From positions 1 through 64,000 of the forward strand of contig NZ_AUGF01000008.1 of assembly GCF_000426885.1 (NCBI RefSeq): a stretch of 64,000 bases of DNA, written 5' to 3'. The notes beneath the pieces are model-generated. The model did not search any database and was not told where the DNA came from. It saw only the letters and a program-made list of their open reading frames with translations. Source of the stretch: Moraxella caprae DSM 19149 (GTDB lineage Bacteria; Pseudomonadota; Gammaproteobacteria; Pseudomonadales; Moraxellaceae). Of the stretch, positions 45,694 to 54,300 are shown one piece after another. The position numbers and the translations under genes were made by a program. Within the stretch, counting starts at the first letter, position 1. Each line of letters opens with the position of its first letter.

Positions 45694-46572
45694 TTATTTA
45701 AGGTATTTAACGATTCTGGGTGCTTTACCATAATATACACCCAATCCCACGCCTGTCGGTCCATGGTTGGCAAGAGAGACGGTAGAGACAGGAATCACAG
45801 GTACGTCACGCAGTCCATATTCATTTGCTAGCAATTCTTTAAAGTCATCGGTAAAGAAACCCATGGAGGTATCAACCATGTAGATAAACGCATCTTTATT
45901 GCCAATATGGGCGATGGCTGTCTCTGCCATGTAGTTGATGCTACGCTCGATTTTACGGACTTTATCGCGAGGGATGACACGTCCTGATTCATCTACCCAC
46001 ATGATGGGCTTGATGCCGAATAGGTTGGCAATGAAACCAGCAGGGGCAGATAGTTTTTTGTTGCGGATGATAAAGTTTAGGTCAGATAAGGTAAACATAA
46101 ACAGACTGTTTTTGCGTAATTCATCTAAGCGATTGACAATGTCAAGCATGGATTTACCTTCTTGCATCATCAAGTCTGCCTCAAATGCCAATGCCCCCTC
46201 GTCAATATTTAGGGTTTTGGTGTCGTACACATAGATGTTCATTTTGCCAACAAATTTAGTTTTTAGTGTATTAAAAATTTCATGGCTTTTACTAATGGCG
46301 GATGAGATGGTGCAAACCAATACCTCTTCATAGCCTTCAGCGTACAATTCGTCAAATAAGGCATTAATCTCATCGGCGGTGGGTGGACTGGTTTTGACCG
46401 ACAGATTGGGGTTGTCGTAGAGCATTTGACTTAGGCGTGCGGTATCAATGTCTCTGATATCAAGATGGTCTGTGCCATCAATAATGACGTGAAAAGGCAC
46501 TAAACGCACGGTATGAGGCGTGTTGATGTAGTTTAAGCTAGAAGAAGATGTGCTAAGAACAATGCGTTTCAT
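45694..46572 (-). CDS. DegV-family fatty-acid-binding protein
   Basis: 292 residues. DegV/FakB proteins bind a fatty acid and present it to a fatty acid kinase in organisms that have one. Visible are the VLSTSSSSL segment near the N-terminus, LSVKTSPPTADEINALFDEL, VCTISSAISKSHE (the ligand-binding Thr/Ser-rich region) and IPVSTVSLANHGPTGVGLGVYY at the end. No fakA-like kinase gene is nearby. Full length. Confidence 0.88.
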   Translation of the reverse strand: MKRIVLSTSSSSLNYINTPHTVRLVPFHVIIDGTDHLDIRDIDTARLSQMLYDNPNLSVKTSPPTADEINALFDELYAEGYEEVLVCTISSAISKSHEIFNTLKTKFVGKMNIYVYDTKTLNIDEGALAFEADLMMQEGKSMLDIVNRLDELRKNSLFMFTLSDLNFIIRNKKLSAPAGFIANLFGIKPIMWVDESGRVIPRDKVRKIERSINYMAETAIAHIGNKDAFIYMVDTSMGFFTDDFKELLANEYGLRDVPVIPVSTVSLANHGPTGVGLGVYYGKAPRIVKYLK

Positions 46573-46697
46573 GAAAACCTGCTAAATAAAAATCACACAG
46601 GGTGTGATGGCAAAATAAGATGAGCAAAGATTTTATATTAAATAGGTGGGCAAATTTATGATGTTTAAATGATTGGAGTAAAATTCGAACAAAGAAC

Positions 46698-47031
46698 TAG
46701 GGCGTGCCTACCATTGATAACATTTTTATAAAATAAGATGAAAATTTAACGCTTTTATCAATTTTTGCATGAAAATGGCTAAATCTTGTGGCTCGAAGTC
46801 AAAAACTTGTCTGATAGAATAACTATCAGTCTCAAGTTTTTTCCTTGAAAAACGTGCGATTTTTCTCATTTTTCATTAGACTTCCTGCAAAACTAGGTTT
46901 TCCGTTCGCCCCGAGCTTGTTGAGGGGTAGCGGAAAACCGTTATGGTTCGACAAGCTCACCACGAACGGTTTTCCTTATTTTTGGGTTTTGCAGGAAGTC
47001 TGTTGCAAATACTAAAGTTAAACACGCCCTA
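46698..47031. mobile_element. MITE family 1, copy 2 (334 bp, carries a nested element)
   Basis: TAGGGCGTGCCT at the left and ...ACGCCCTA at the right bound it. It is 334 bp because a 124-bp inverted-repeat element (46878-47001) is inserted. Without it the copy is 210 bp, as in the other copies (206 and 215 bp). It fills the gap between degV and the tnpB element. Confidence 0.85.
46878..47001. mobile_element. Nested 124-bp element in MITE copy 2
   Basis: It is bounded by AGACTTCCTGCAAAAC and GTTTTGCAGGAAGTCT (perfect 16-bp inverted repeats). Inside are two GAACGG/GGTTTTCC palindromic arms with TTCGACAAGCTCACCACGAA, a motif also present near 55890-55975. The host MITE sequence resumes on each side (TTTTCATT... 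/ ...TTGCAAATAC), so the insertion is clean. A transposition source element was not found in the window. Confidence 0.8.
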
Positions 47032-47221
47032 AAAAAGCAACGATACTATTTAATATAAACAATTTAGGTCATTTTAAATAAAATTCATCCAAAAGTAAAT
47101 GTTTTTATCAAGTGTTTTTTGGTAATAATTGTTTTGGTAAAGGTTAATTTACCCCACCCCGCCGTAAAACCACCGACTTTAGGCGGTGGATATAAGGCAT
47201 TTACTATGCTACAATACCCCC

Positions 47222-48322
47222 ATGAAAACCCTTAAACTCCGTATCTACACCAAACACTCAAACCAACTTGAAAAACTGTCAAGCTCGGTAAACTTTGTGT
47301 GGAACTATATCAACGAGCTTGGTTTTAACTACTTGCAACGCACAGGCAAGTTTCTATCTGCCTATAACCTAAACGAATACACCAAAGGTAGCGGTGAATA
47401 CCTAAATCTACACTCCCAAACCCTCCAAGCCATCAACGAAACACACACCAAAAGTCGTAAGCAGTTTAAAAAGGCTAAACTATCATGGCGTACCAATAAC
47501 CCCAAAGCCAAGAGAAAGTCTTTGGGCTGGATACCTTTTAAGAAGTCTGCCCTAAAACTCATCAAGACCTACCAAACAGGCAAAAAAGCCTTAAAATCCA
47601 AACTGCAACTATCCCTTACCAAAGGTCAAAAGCTCATCATTACCGTCTTTGACCAATATAACCTATCCAATTACGACTTAAACACTTGTGAAATCGTACA
47701 AGACAGTTGTGGTAAATGGTATGCTTGTATTACAGTTAAAGACTTTCCTAAACAACAATGTGGCACAAAGTCAGTAGGATTAGACTTAGGTTGTAAAACA
47801 GCCGTTACTTGTTCTGATGGTAGCACACTCACTACCAAGTTCACCCACAAATACGCTAACAAACTTGCCAAAGCTCAACGAGCAAACAAGAAAAAGCAAG
47901 TAAAAGCCATTCATGCTAAAATTAAAAACAGTAGACTTAACACCATTCACCAATTTACAAGTAAACTTATTAAACAAAATGCCTTAATCGTGATTGGCAA
48001 ATTAAATTCATCAAACTTCACATCAACCAAACTAGCAAAGTCTGTTTATGATGCAAGTTGGTTTGAACTTAAAAGACAACTGGAATACAAGTGCAAGAAT
48101 GCAAATTGTCTCTTAGTAGAAGTTAATGAAAAGTACACAACCCAAACTTGTTCGCATTGTCTAACCATATCAGACAATAGCCCCAAAGGTAGAACAGGTC
48201 TTGGAATAAGAGTATGGACATGTAGCTGTTGTGGAGCTACCCATGACAGAGATGTTAATGGAGCTAAGAACATACTCCGTCTGGGACATCAGACGCTCGC
48301 AGGAGGAAGCCCCTTGCTTTAG
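47222..48322 (+). CDS. tnpB: TnpB (RNA-guided nuclease of IS200/IS605)
   Basis: 366 residues from the ATG at 47222, with CCCCCATG as the leader; a start at 47186 would fall in the left-end hairpin. It has the OrfB/TnpB N-terminal helical domain, the RuvC-like core with SVGLDLGCKTAV (D188), and the zinc finger CSHC...CSCC (about 313-336). RuvC-III is HDRDVNGAKN (D344). The RuvC-II position reads IVIGKLNSSNF, so the usual Glu is Gly (G259). A Glu at 282 or 288 may take its place, as in TnpB clades with a relocated acid. TnpB binds an RNA from the element's right end (omegaRNA) and cuts DNA next to a short motif. Confidence 0.88.
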   Translation: MKTLKLRIYTKHSNQLEKLSSSVNFVWNYINELGFNYLQRTGKFLSAYNLNEYTKGSGEYLNLHSQTLQAINETHTKSRKQFKKAKLSWRTNNPKAKRKSLGWIPFKKSALKLIKTYQTGKKALKSKLQLSLTKGQKLIITVFDQYNLSNYDLNTCEIVQDSCGKWYACITVKDFPKQQCGTKSVGLDLGCKTAVTCSDGSTLTTKFTHKYANKLAKAQRANKKKQVKAIHAKIKNSRLNTIHQFTSKLIKQNALIVIGKLNSSNFTSTKLAKSVYDASWFELKRQLEYKCKNANCLLVEVNEKYTTQTCSHCLTISDNSPKGRTGLGIRVWTCSCCGATHDRDVNGAKNILRLGHQTLAGGSPLL

Positions 48323-48339
48323 CAAGGGGAGTATGTCAC
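48190..48339 (+). ncRNA. Predicted omegaRNA (reRNA) of the tnpB element
   Basis: In IS200/IS605 elements the RNA is made from the 3' part of tnpB and the right end, with the guide starting just past the element. The right-end stem CCCCTTGCTTTAGCAAGGGG fits its 3' scaffold. The guide would begin at about 48340 (TTAATCTCTCAATGGGGG). The left limit is a guess; transcription was not shown. Confidence 0.45.
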
Positions 48340-48373
48340 TTAATCTCTCAATGGGGGTATGCCTTGCTATTTT

Positions 48374-48967
48374 CTAATGAATGGGCAGGGTAAACACCCC
48401 TGCAGAAACCTGTCCAACTTTGACGGATTTGTATAGATTGGTAGAAAAAGGGGCGAGGATGTCATCTAGGGCGGTATCACTCTCAATGTAGCACAGCGTG
48501 TCAGCGTGGTAGAGTCCATGCTCTATAATACTACTGATAATGTCATGCCAAATATCAAGGGCATAAGGCGGGTCAATAAAGATGATATCAAAAGGCGTGC
48601 CGAGTGTGGGTAGGGCGGTTTGGGCGGTGCCATTGATGATGGATAACTGGCTGTGGGTGAGTTTTAGGATGTCGGCATTGTGTTTGATGGTGCGTGCTTG
48701 GGTGGGGTTTGGTTCTATCATGACGACATGAGATGCCCCTCGTGATAATGCTTCAAAGCCTAGCACGCCCGAGCCTGCACAGACGTCTAGCACTTTGGCG
48801 TCATGAATGTCTGCCATGAGCCAGTTAAAGAGTGTCTCACGCAAACGGTCAGGGGTGGGTCTTAATCCATCAGCGTCCACAAAGCTGATACTACGGCGTT
48901 TAAACTGTCCGCCGATGATACGAACTTGATTGGTGGTTTTGTAATGAGACTTGGTTGGTTTTTTCAT
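48374..48967 (-). CDS. rsmD: 16S rRNA (guanine966-N2)-methyltransferase
   Basis: 197 residues. RsmD methylates G966 in 16S rRNA. The SAM fold motifs are present: VRIIGGQFKRRSISF and GLRPTPDRLRETLFNWL in the N-terminus, VLDVCAGSGVLGFEALSRGA, and IIFIDPPYALDIW (the catalytic NPPY-type motif). The ATG overlaps the mrdA stop (ATGA), so the two are coupled. Confidence 0.94.
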   Translation of the reverse strand: MKKPTKSHYKTTNQVRIIGGQFKRRSISFVDADGLRPTPDRLRETLFNWLMADIHDAKVLDVCAGSGVLGFEALSRGASHVVMIEPNPTQARTIKHNADILKLTHSQLSIINGTAQTALPTLGTPFDIIFIDPPYALDIWHDIISSIIEHGLYHADTLCYIESDTALDDILAPFSTNLYKSVKVGQVSAGVFTLPIH

Positions 48968-50970
48968 GGCTGATGAGCTTGTCTGTTTTTTTCTGTCTTT
49001 TTGTGTTCTTCTTCGGCTTTTGCTCTGGCTTTTTCGGCTTCTGCCTTGGCGATTTTGGCTTTGATGGCCTCACGCTTGGCGGCACGGATTTTTACCAGTT
49101 CTTCATCACTGGGCGGTGTGATGGGATTGGTCTCACGTTGGAGAATCCAGTAATCAAACAAGGCTCGCCCGATGGGGGCTGCCACTTTACCACCGCCACC
49201 ACCGTTCTCAACGATGACTGCGATGGCGATTTGGGGGTCATCCACGGGGGCAAAACCTGAGAACCACGCATGGTCCCAGTGACGGGAGTTGATGGCGGCT
49301 TTGTTATAACTTTTGCCTTGGGCGATGGATTTGACCTGTGCTGTACCTGTTTTGCCCGCCATGCGATAACGGGTGGTGTAGATGCTCTTTGCTGTACCCC
49401 GTTTGACAGTGTCTTCCATGGCGGTATGCATTCTGTCCCAGTCGGCTTCGGTGCCATTAAAGGGGATGACCCCGTCAGGTTTGTCAATGATGGTCACGGG
49501 AGCCTGCCCTTCGGAGCGTTTGAGCAGGTGGGGTGTGAGGTGTTTGCCCTTGATGGCGGTCATGGCGGTGGCATTGGCGACTTGTAGGGGGCTTGCCAAA
49601 AATGCTCCTTGTCCGATAGAGACAGAGATGGTCTCGCCTGGTAGCCATTCTTTGCCGTAGGTGTCCATTTTCCATTTGGGCGATGGCATGATACCCCCTT
49701 TTTCGTTGGGTAGGTCAATGCCTGTTTTTTTACCAAAACCAAAGCTACTCATCCAATCATGAAGCTTGTCAATGCCCATGCGATGAGCGTTTTTATAATA
49801 ATAGGTATCCACGCTCATGATGATGGATTTGCTCATATTGACCGTGCCGTGCCCACCTTTTTTCCAGTCACGAAAACGGTGACTGTCCCCCGGTAAGCTA
49901 AAATAACCAGGGTCAAAAATGGTGTCATTCCAACCCATGATGCCATAATGCAAAAAGCCCATGCTTTCAAAGGGTTTGATGGTGGAAGCAGGCGGGTAGA
50001 GTCCTTGTAAGGCACGGTTATATAAAGGCTGGTCAATGTCATCTCGAAGCATGCCATACTCTTTGTTGGATATGCCAGAGACAAAGGGGTTGGGGTCGTA
50101 GCTGGGGTTTGAGACAAAGGCAAGGACGTCACCATTTTTGGGGTCAAGTGCCACAATCGCTCCACGTCGTCCTGCCAGTTGTTTTTGGGCGGCCATTTGT
50201 AGTCCATAATCTAGACTTAGATACAAATCGTTGCCCGCCACAGGGGGTTTGGTGTCTAGCTGTCGTAGAATCTCGCCGTGAGCGTTGGTCTCTACCGACT
50301 GAGAGCCTGGTTTGCCAAGCAAGACTTCTTCGTACTGGGCCTCGATGCCGATTTTGCCAATCAGGTCGGTGCCAGCATACAGGGCTTTTTTGCGATCGTC
50401 TTCGGCGATTTTTTTGGCTTCTTTGTCGTTGATGCGCCCGACATAACCGATGACATGGGCAAACAGCTCGTCATGGGGATAGACACGGGTGAGTTTGGTC
50501 TGAATGCTCACCCCTCGAAAAAAAGGTTTTCGCTCGCTAAACTGAGCAATCTGCTCTTCGGTCAAATCCATTTTGATGGTAATGGGGTTGTTTTTGGATT
50601 TGTCTATCCTTGCCAAAATGTCCGTAATCTCTTCATCGGTCAGACCAAAGATGGGGGTAAGTAGTTTTAGGGTGTAAGCTGGGTCTTCAATCTCATCGGG
50701 ACTGATGACCGCAGAAAAAACCGGTACGTTATCGGCAAGCAACACACCATTACGGTCATAAATATAACCCCGTGATGGCGGGTCGGAGATGAGTTTGATG
50801 CGGTTGTTATCAGCGTTGGTTTGGTATTTATTGTATTGATAAACCTGTAAAAAACCATAACGAGCAAACAGCCCAATCATGCCAATAAGCACAAATAACG
50901 ACGCCACGATCACTCGGCGTACAAAGACGCGAGTGCTGATGTCAGAATCGTTAGGACGTGATGAGGTCAT
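48964..50970 (-). CDS. mrdA: Penicillin-binding protein 2
   Basis: 668 residues from the ATG at 50970; a GTG nine bases earlier is also open. PBP2 is the transpeptidase that elongates peptidoglycan with RodA. After one membrane span (about 17-37) comes a dimerisation domain, then the transpeptidase motifs: YPPASTIKPFESMG (SxxK active Ser), SVDTYYYKNA (SxN region) and AGKTGTAQV (KTG). The C-terminus adds a basic/acidic, Lys/Glu/Ala-rich helix (REAIKAKIAKAEAEKARAKA and on) that most PBP2s lack. No ribosome site was evident. rsmD follows. Confidence 0.94.
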   Translation of the reverse strand: MTSSRPNDSDISTRVFVRRVIVASLFVLIGMIGLFARYGFLQVYQYNKYQTNADNNRIKLISDPPSRGYIYDRNGVLLADNVPVFSAVISPDEIEDPAYTLKLLTPIFGLTDEEITDILARIDKSKNNPITIKMDLTEEQIAQFSERKPFFRGVSIQTKLTRVYPHDELFAHVIGYVGRINDKEAKKIAEDDRKKALYAGTDLIGKIGIEAQYEEVLLGKPGSQSVETNAHGEILRQLDTKPPVAGNDLYLSLDYGLQMAAQKQLAGRRGAIVALDPKNGDVLAFVSNPSYDPNPFVSGISNKEYGMLRDDIDQPLYNRALQGLYPPASTIKPFESMGFLHYGIMGWNDTIFDPGYFSLPGDSHRFRDWKKGGHGTVNMSKSIIMSVDTYYYKNAHRMGIDKLHDWMSSFGFGKKTGIDLPNEKGGIMPSPKWKMDTYGKEWLPGETISVSIGQGAFLASPLQVANATAMTAIKGKHLTPHLLKRSEGQAPVTIIDKPDGVIPFNGTEADWDRMHTAMEDTVKRGTAKSIYTTRYRMAGKTGTAQVKSIAQGKSYNKAAINSRHWDHAWFSGFAPVDDPQIAIAVIVENGGGGGKVAAPIGRALFDYWILQRETNPITPPSDEELVKIRAAKREAIKAKIAKAEAEKARAKAEEEHKKTEKNRQAHQP

Positions 50971-51297
50971 GATTGGCACAAAAGAACAGCAAAAAACCCC
51001 TAATTATAGCATATTTTCAAAGGTGTATTCAATTTTATGATTCATCATCAGGGTAATCGCACCATATTTAATTTTTGGTAACTAAAATGATGGTTTAAAC
51101 AAATTGGTAATTTTTAGATGCAAAATTATTTAAAAGCTCACCAAGTCAATTAAAATTTGAATAATTTGTTAAAAATATATTTAGATAAAATTAACTATAA
51201 ATGCTCAATTTGCTTGATTTTTAATCAATTTATGTAAAATTTTTTTAGTGCGATTGCTCTGCATGATGTTAGATAAGCCATTGCAATTTTTGATAAA
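50971..51297. other. AT-rich divergent region mrdA/His-rich lipoprotein
   Basis: About 330 bases with very high A+T, no repeat and no open frame. Promoters for both directions are expected here. The only readable element is the palindrome at 51298. Confidence 0.4.
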
Positions 51298-51315
51298 TTG
51301 GTTATAATATACCAA
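51298..51315 (+). promoter_or_regulatory. Candidate Zur operator overlapping a promoter
   Basis: TTGGTTATAATATACCAA is an imperfect palindrome. Its core, GTTATAATATACC, differs by one base from the GTTATANTATAAC type of Zur box. TATAAT inside it is a -10. It sits 17 bases before the ATG of a His-rich lipoprotein. Repression by zinc-loaded Zur is inferred. Confidence 0.5.
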
Positions 51316-51331
51316 TTTTATTGGGAGATGC

Positions 51332-51859
51332 ATGATGACTAAAAAATTACTTGTTGTCAGTCTTATTGCCACGCTTACTCTGACCGCTTGCCAAAAAGCC
51401 GAAGAAACCCCTGCCGAACCAAAAGCAGAGACCACCGCCCCTGCCGAACAAACCGCCACGCATGACCACGTTCATGGCGAGCATGACCACGAACACAAAG
51501 ATGGCGAACATAGTCATGACCACGATGACCACAAACATGGTGAACACGCTCACGACCACAGCCACGACCATGCTCATGATAATGGACATCACCACCATGC
51601 TGATGGCGACAAATACCAATGTGGCGACAAAACCGCCCACATCGCCGTCCACAACCACGAAGGTGAAATCGAAGCTCACCTAACCACCGATGACATCACT
51701 TATGACTTAGCCCAAGACGTGCAAACCAAAGGACGCTTTACTTCTGATGATAGCATTGCTGGCGACGACAAAGGCATGGCATTGACCATTGACGGCGATA
51801 AAGCCAAAATCACCACGCTAGATGATACCGTCATTGTTGAATGTACCAAAGCAAGCTAA
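51332..51859 (+). CDS. Histidine-rich lipoprotein (zinc-binding)
   Basis: 175 residues. The lipoprotein signal is KKLLVVSLIATLTLTACQ. Residues 45-90 contain a dense His/Asp/Glu tract with many HDH and HxH units (HDHVHGEHDHEHKDG and on), suited to binding several zinc or other divalent ions. The C-terminal domain (about 90-175) begins YQCGDKTAHIAVHNHEG and resembles small zinc-binding domains. It probably scavenges or buffers metal at the cell envelope. Start MMTKK (51332) or the next ATG; GGGAG is upstream. The Zur-like site is consistent with this. Confidence 0.75.
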   Translation: MMTKKLLVVSLIATLTLTACQKAEETPAEPKAETTAPAEQTATHDHVHGEHDHEHKDGEHSHDHDDHKHGEHAHDHSHDHAHDNGHHHHADGDKYQCGDKTAHIAVHNHEGEIEAHLTTDDITYDLAQDVQTKGRFTSDDSIAGDDKGMALTIDGDKAKITTLDDTVIVECTKAS

Positions 51860-51880
51860 AACCGTTAAGGTGTTTAAAAC

Positions 51881-51913
51881 AAAAGACCTGAATCACCATC
51901 AGGTCTTTTTTAT
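51881..51913 (+). terminator. Terminator after the His-rich lipoprotein
   Basis: AAAAGACCTGA and TCAGGTCTTTT form an 11-bp hairpin with a T-rich end, 20 bases past the stop. It is followed by the convergent ppaC gene. Confidence 0.85.
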
Positions 51914-51978
51914 GGCCATTTATCAGGCATATAAATCAGACATCAATCCATGACAGACAAGAACAAACATGCTTAAAC

Positions 51979-52956
51979 CTACAACTGATAATACCGCTCC
52001 AAGGCAGGGATGATTTGCTTTTTACGGCTGACCACGCCTGCCAAGGTAAAGACCTTATCATCACAGTTCACCCCGAATGCCTTGGAGATAATCACATTTT
52101 GGGCAGGGTCATGAGCGAGTGCATAGCCCATTTGCTCCTTGATGTCCACCACCGCAATCATAAGATGATCCACGCCTTTTTCTGCCTGAATGAGTTTGGC
52201 AGTGGCTGTTAGCTCATCGATTCTGGCAAATATCTGACTGGGGGCGACCGTCTCAATCCCTGCAATGCCCCACCTCGTCGACCCAAACTCATAGCTTTTA
52301 TAATCCATCAGCAAAATATCACGGGCGGACAGATGACTGACGTCACTTTTGGCAGAAAACATCTCATCTGCCAGTTTATCCTTATCCGCCACGTTCATCT
52401 GACACAGCTCACAGAGCTTTTGCACCACGAAACGGTCATCATCGCTCGTCGTGGGACTGCTAAGATTTAGCGTATCCGAGATGATGGCACAGAGCATGAG
52501 CCACGCCATGCTTTCCGTGATGTCCACGCCCTTTTGGGTGGTAAACATCTCATACAAAATGGTGCAAGTACAGCCCACAGGATGGATACGCACATAAGCA
52601 GGGGTGGGCGTGGTCAGCCCAAGCTTATGATGGTCGATGACGTAGCGGACATCAAACTCCGCCAAACCCTTGATGGACTGGGCAGGTTCGTTATGGTCGG
52701 TCAATGCCACTTTATCGCCCCGCCCCACAATGTCGGTCGGGCGACTGGCGTCTAGATACGGCAAAAGCTTGGCGGGTAACTCATCATTGGGATAACGCTC
52801 AAACCAACGGGCAAGCACAAATGCCGTTTCAAGGTTCGGCTCGCCCAGACGGTATGCCTGTGCTGATATGCCTTGGGCATTTAGCCAATGGGCAAACGCA
52901 AATGCCGAGACAAAAGCGTCCGTGTCGGGCGATGTATGTCCAAAAACGTGGTGCAT
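51979..52956 (-). CDS. ppaC: Manganese-dependent inorganic pyrophosphatase
   Basis: 325 residues from the ATG at 52956, with AAGGAA before it. An upstream ATG at 53019 would add 21 residues with no homology. The DHH-family motifs are present: HVFGHTSPDTDAF (metal ligands), LTDHNE, YVIDHHKLGL and AIISDTLNL. It hydrolyses pyrophosphate, replacing family I PPase. A C-terminal DHHA2 domain runs from about 190. The gene's leader abuts a MITE (53009-53155). Confidence 0.94.
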   Translation of the reverse strand: MHHVFGHTSPDTDAFVSAFAFAHWLNAQGISAQAYRLGEPNLETAFVLARWFERYPNDELPAKLLPYLDASRPTDIVGRGDKVALTDHNEPAQSIKGLAEFDVRYVIDHHKLGLTTPTPAYVRIHPVGCTCTILYEMFTTQKGVDITESMAWLMLCAIISDTLNLSSPTTSDDDRFVVQKLCELCQMNVADKDKLADEMFSAKSDVSHLSARDILLMDYKSYEFGSTRWGIAGIETVAPSQIFARIDELTATAKLIQAEKGVDHLMIAVVDIKEQMGYALAHDPAQNVIISKAFGVNCDDKVFTLAGVVSRKKQIIPALERYYQL

Positions 52957-53008
52957 GGGGTTCCTTAATGGTGCTTGATAAAGATGTTTAAAAAGACGCT
53001 CAAAGAAT

Positions 53009-53155
53009 ACATCTAACAAATTTGATACTTATCACAGGTTTGTAGAGACTGGCTCTGCACGTTCTTTAATGCTATCAGTTTTATAGGCGTGCACAGCATG
53101 CCCCTACACCCAAACATCATTGCATTTGTAGCAATTTTAAAGTTTCTTGGGTATA
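53009..53155. mobile_element. MITE family 2, copy A
   Basis: 147 bp that match 61875-62022 over much of their length (for example GGTTTGTAG, CATCATTG.ATTTGTAG, AATTTTAAAGTTTCTTGGG). The ends are TACATCTAA and TTGGGTATA here, versus the perfect TACACCCAA / TTGGGTGTA at the other copy, so this copy is diverged. It lies 50 bases upstream of ppaC. Confidence 0.7.
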
Positions 53156-53189
53156 TTAAAAACCAACAAAACCTTCTTTTTTAATCATC

Positions 53190-53765
53190 TTATTTCTGTG
53201 GCGTTTTGGTAAACTTACTAAGCTCATAGCCGTTTTGCTTGGCAATACCCAGATACCGCTCATAAGTGGCATCGTCCAGCGTGGGCGTGCGAGACAACAC
53301 CCACAGATATTTATGGTTGGGCGTGCCGACTAGGGCGGATGTATAGCGTCCGCTTGTATCTTGGTCGCTTGCCAGCACCCAATAATTGGCTTTGCCGATG
53401 GGTAATTTTTTTAGAAAACTGGGCAAAAAGCTCACTCGCAGTTTGGCATTAGTCTCATCGGTGGCGTACGCTTCGCCATTGACCGATGTCATGCCGTCTT
53501 TGGTGGCACAGGCGTTTAGGACGTTGATTTTGCCGTTGTCTTTTAGGCTGTATGTGGCGGTGACGTTATGGGTGCATTTGTCCTGAAATGACATGGGCAA
53601 GCGTCCGATTTCATACCATCTACCCAGATAGTCATCAAGGCGAATTTGGCTGACGGTTGTCGGTGCCGTGCCGTTTGTGGGCGTGGGCGTGGCAGTACAA
53701 GCACTCAGGGCGGACAAGGCGATGATACTAAAAAGTAAGGATTTGGCAGGCTTGACGTAAGACAT
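53190..53765 (-). CDS. blc: Lipocalin (Blc-like) outer-membrane lipoprotein
   Basis: 191 residues. The lipobox is LSALSAC. The lipocalin signature LDDYLGRWYEIGRLPMSFQ (the GxW motif) follows, and the fold ends with ANYWVLASDQ...RTPTLDDATYERYLGIA. Bacterial lipocalins carry hydrophobic ligands such as lysophospholipids at the outer membrane. Full length. The gap upstream is the DnaA-box region. Confidence 0.9.
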   Translation of the reverse strand: MSYVKPAKSLLFSIIALSALSACTATPTPTNGTAPTTVSQIRLDDYLGRWYEIGRLPMSFQDKCTHNVTATYSLKDNGKINVLNACATKDGMTSVNGEAYATDETNAKLRVSFLPSFLKKLPIGKANYWVLASDQDTSGRYTSALVGTPNHKYLWVLSRTPTLDDATYERYLGIAKQNGYELSKFTKTPQK

Positions 53766-53989
53766 AATTTTTTCCTTTAATGCTTTGATAAATAATGTTT
53801 ATCAAATTATTGTAGCACACTCCTGCTGTTTGGTCGCTGTTGTTTTGTTGTGATTTGTTCGCCACTTTTCACCCATCAGCATTTTAACCCATCGTAAAGC
53901 CGTGAAACATCGCCAAGAACAAATCTCATTTAAAATCAAAACAATTGTTTTACATCCAAAAACATCATCACAACCTTTTGATTTTTATT

Positions 53990-54300
53990 ATATTTTTAAA
54001 AATTCCCTACCATCTCTCCATCTTTTCCCCACTTTTCCCCAAAATCTGTGGATAAGCCTGTGGATAACTTTAAAATTTGGGGCGTTATGCCATGATTAAT
54101 CGGCAATGGCAGTTGATTGTATAAAATTTATACAGTTTTTTGTCAAATTTTTTCTATTTAAAATCAATAAGTTATGTCATAAATTTTTGGCAAATATCCC
54201 AATATGACAATCATGTTTCACGCTCATGACATGATGACCGCCTTGTGGATAAAATAAGAACGGCAAACATGATATTTACCGTTTTTAAATATTTATCCAA
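53990..54300. other. DnaA-box cluster resembling a chromosomal origin (oriC)
   Basis: TGTGGATAA, the consensus DnaA box, occurs three times: 54047-54055, 54059-54067 and 54244-54252, with a weaker one near 54292. Two are 12 bp apart, and nearby lies an AT-rich stretch (TTTTTATTATATTTTTAAAA, 53981-54001) suited as a DNA-unwinding element, plus a repeated CTTTTCCCC. The 700-base gap 53766-54466 has no gene. To the left genes read mostly leftward, to the right rightward, as expected around an origin. dnaA is not adjacent, so this is a candidate only. Confidence 0.5.

Larger units (their letters stand above)
47153..48339 (+). mobile_element. IS200/IS605-type element with tnpB only
   Basis: The left end shows the hairpin CCACCGACTTTAGGCGGTGG (47170-47189) after a TTAC (47149-47152), the usual target tetranucleotide. 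The right end shows CCCCTTGCTTTAGCAAGGGG (48310-48329) followed by GTATGTCAC. The ends were set by these hairpins and by typical IS605 layout, so the exact limits are approximate. There is no tnpA transposase, so it depends on one elsewhere or is immobile. It lies between degV and rsmD. Confidence 0.75.

Noticed and set aside
47186-47221. Longer start of tnpB at 47186
   Set aside because: It would place the start in the left-end hairpin. The ATG at 47222 matches TnpB families.
50971-50979. GTG start of mrdA at 50979
   Set aside because: The ATG at 50970 gives the usual short cytoplasmic leader. Neither has a clear ribosome site, so the choice is weak.
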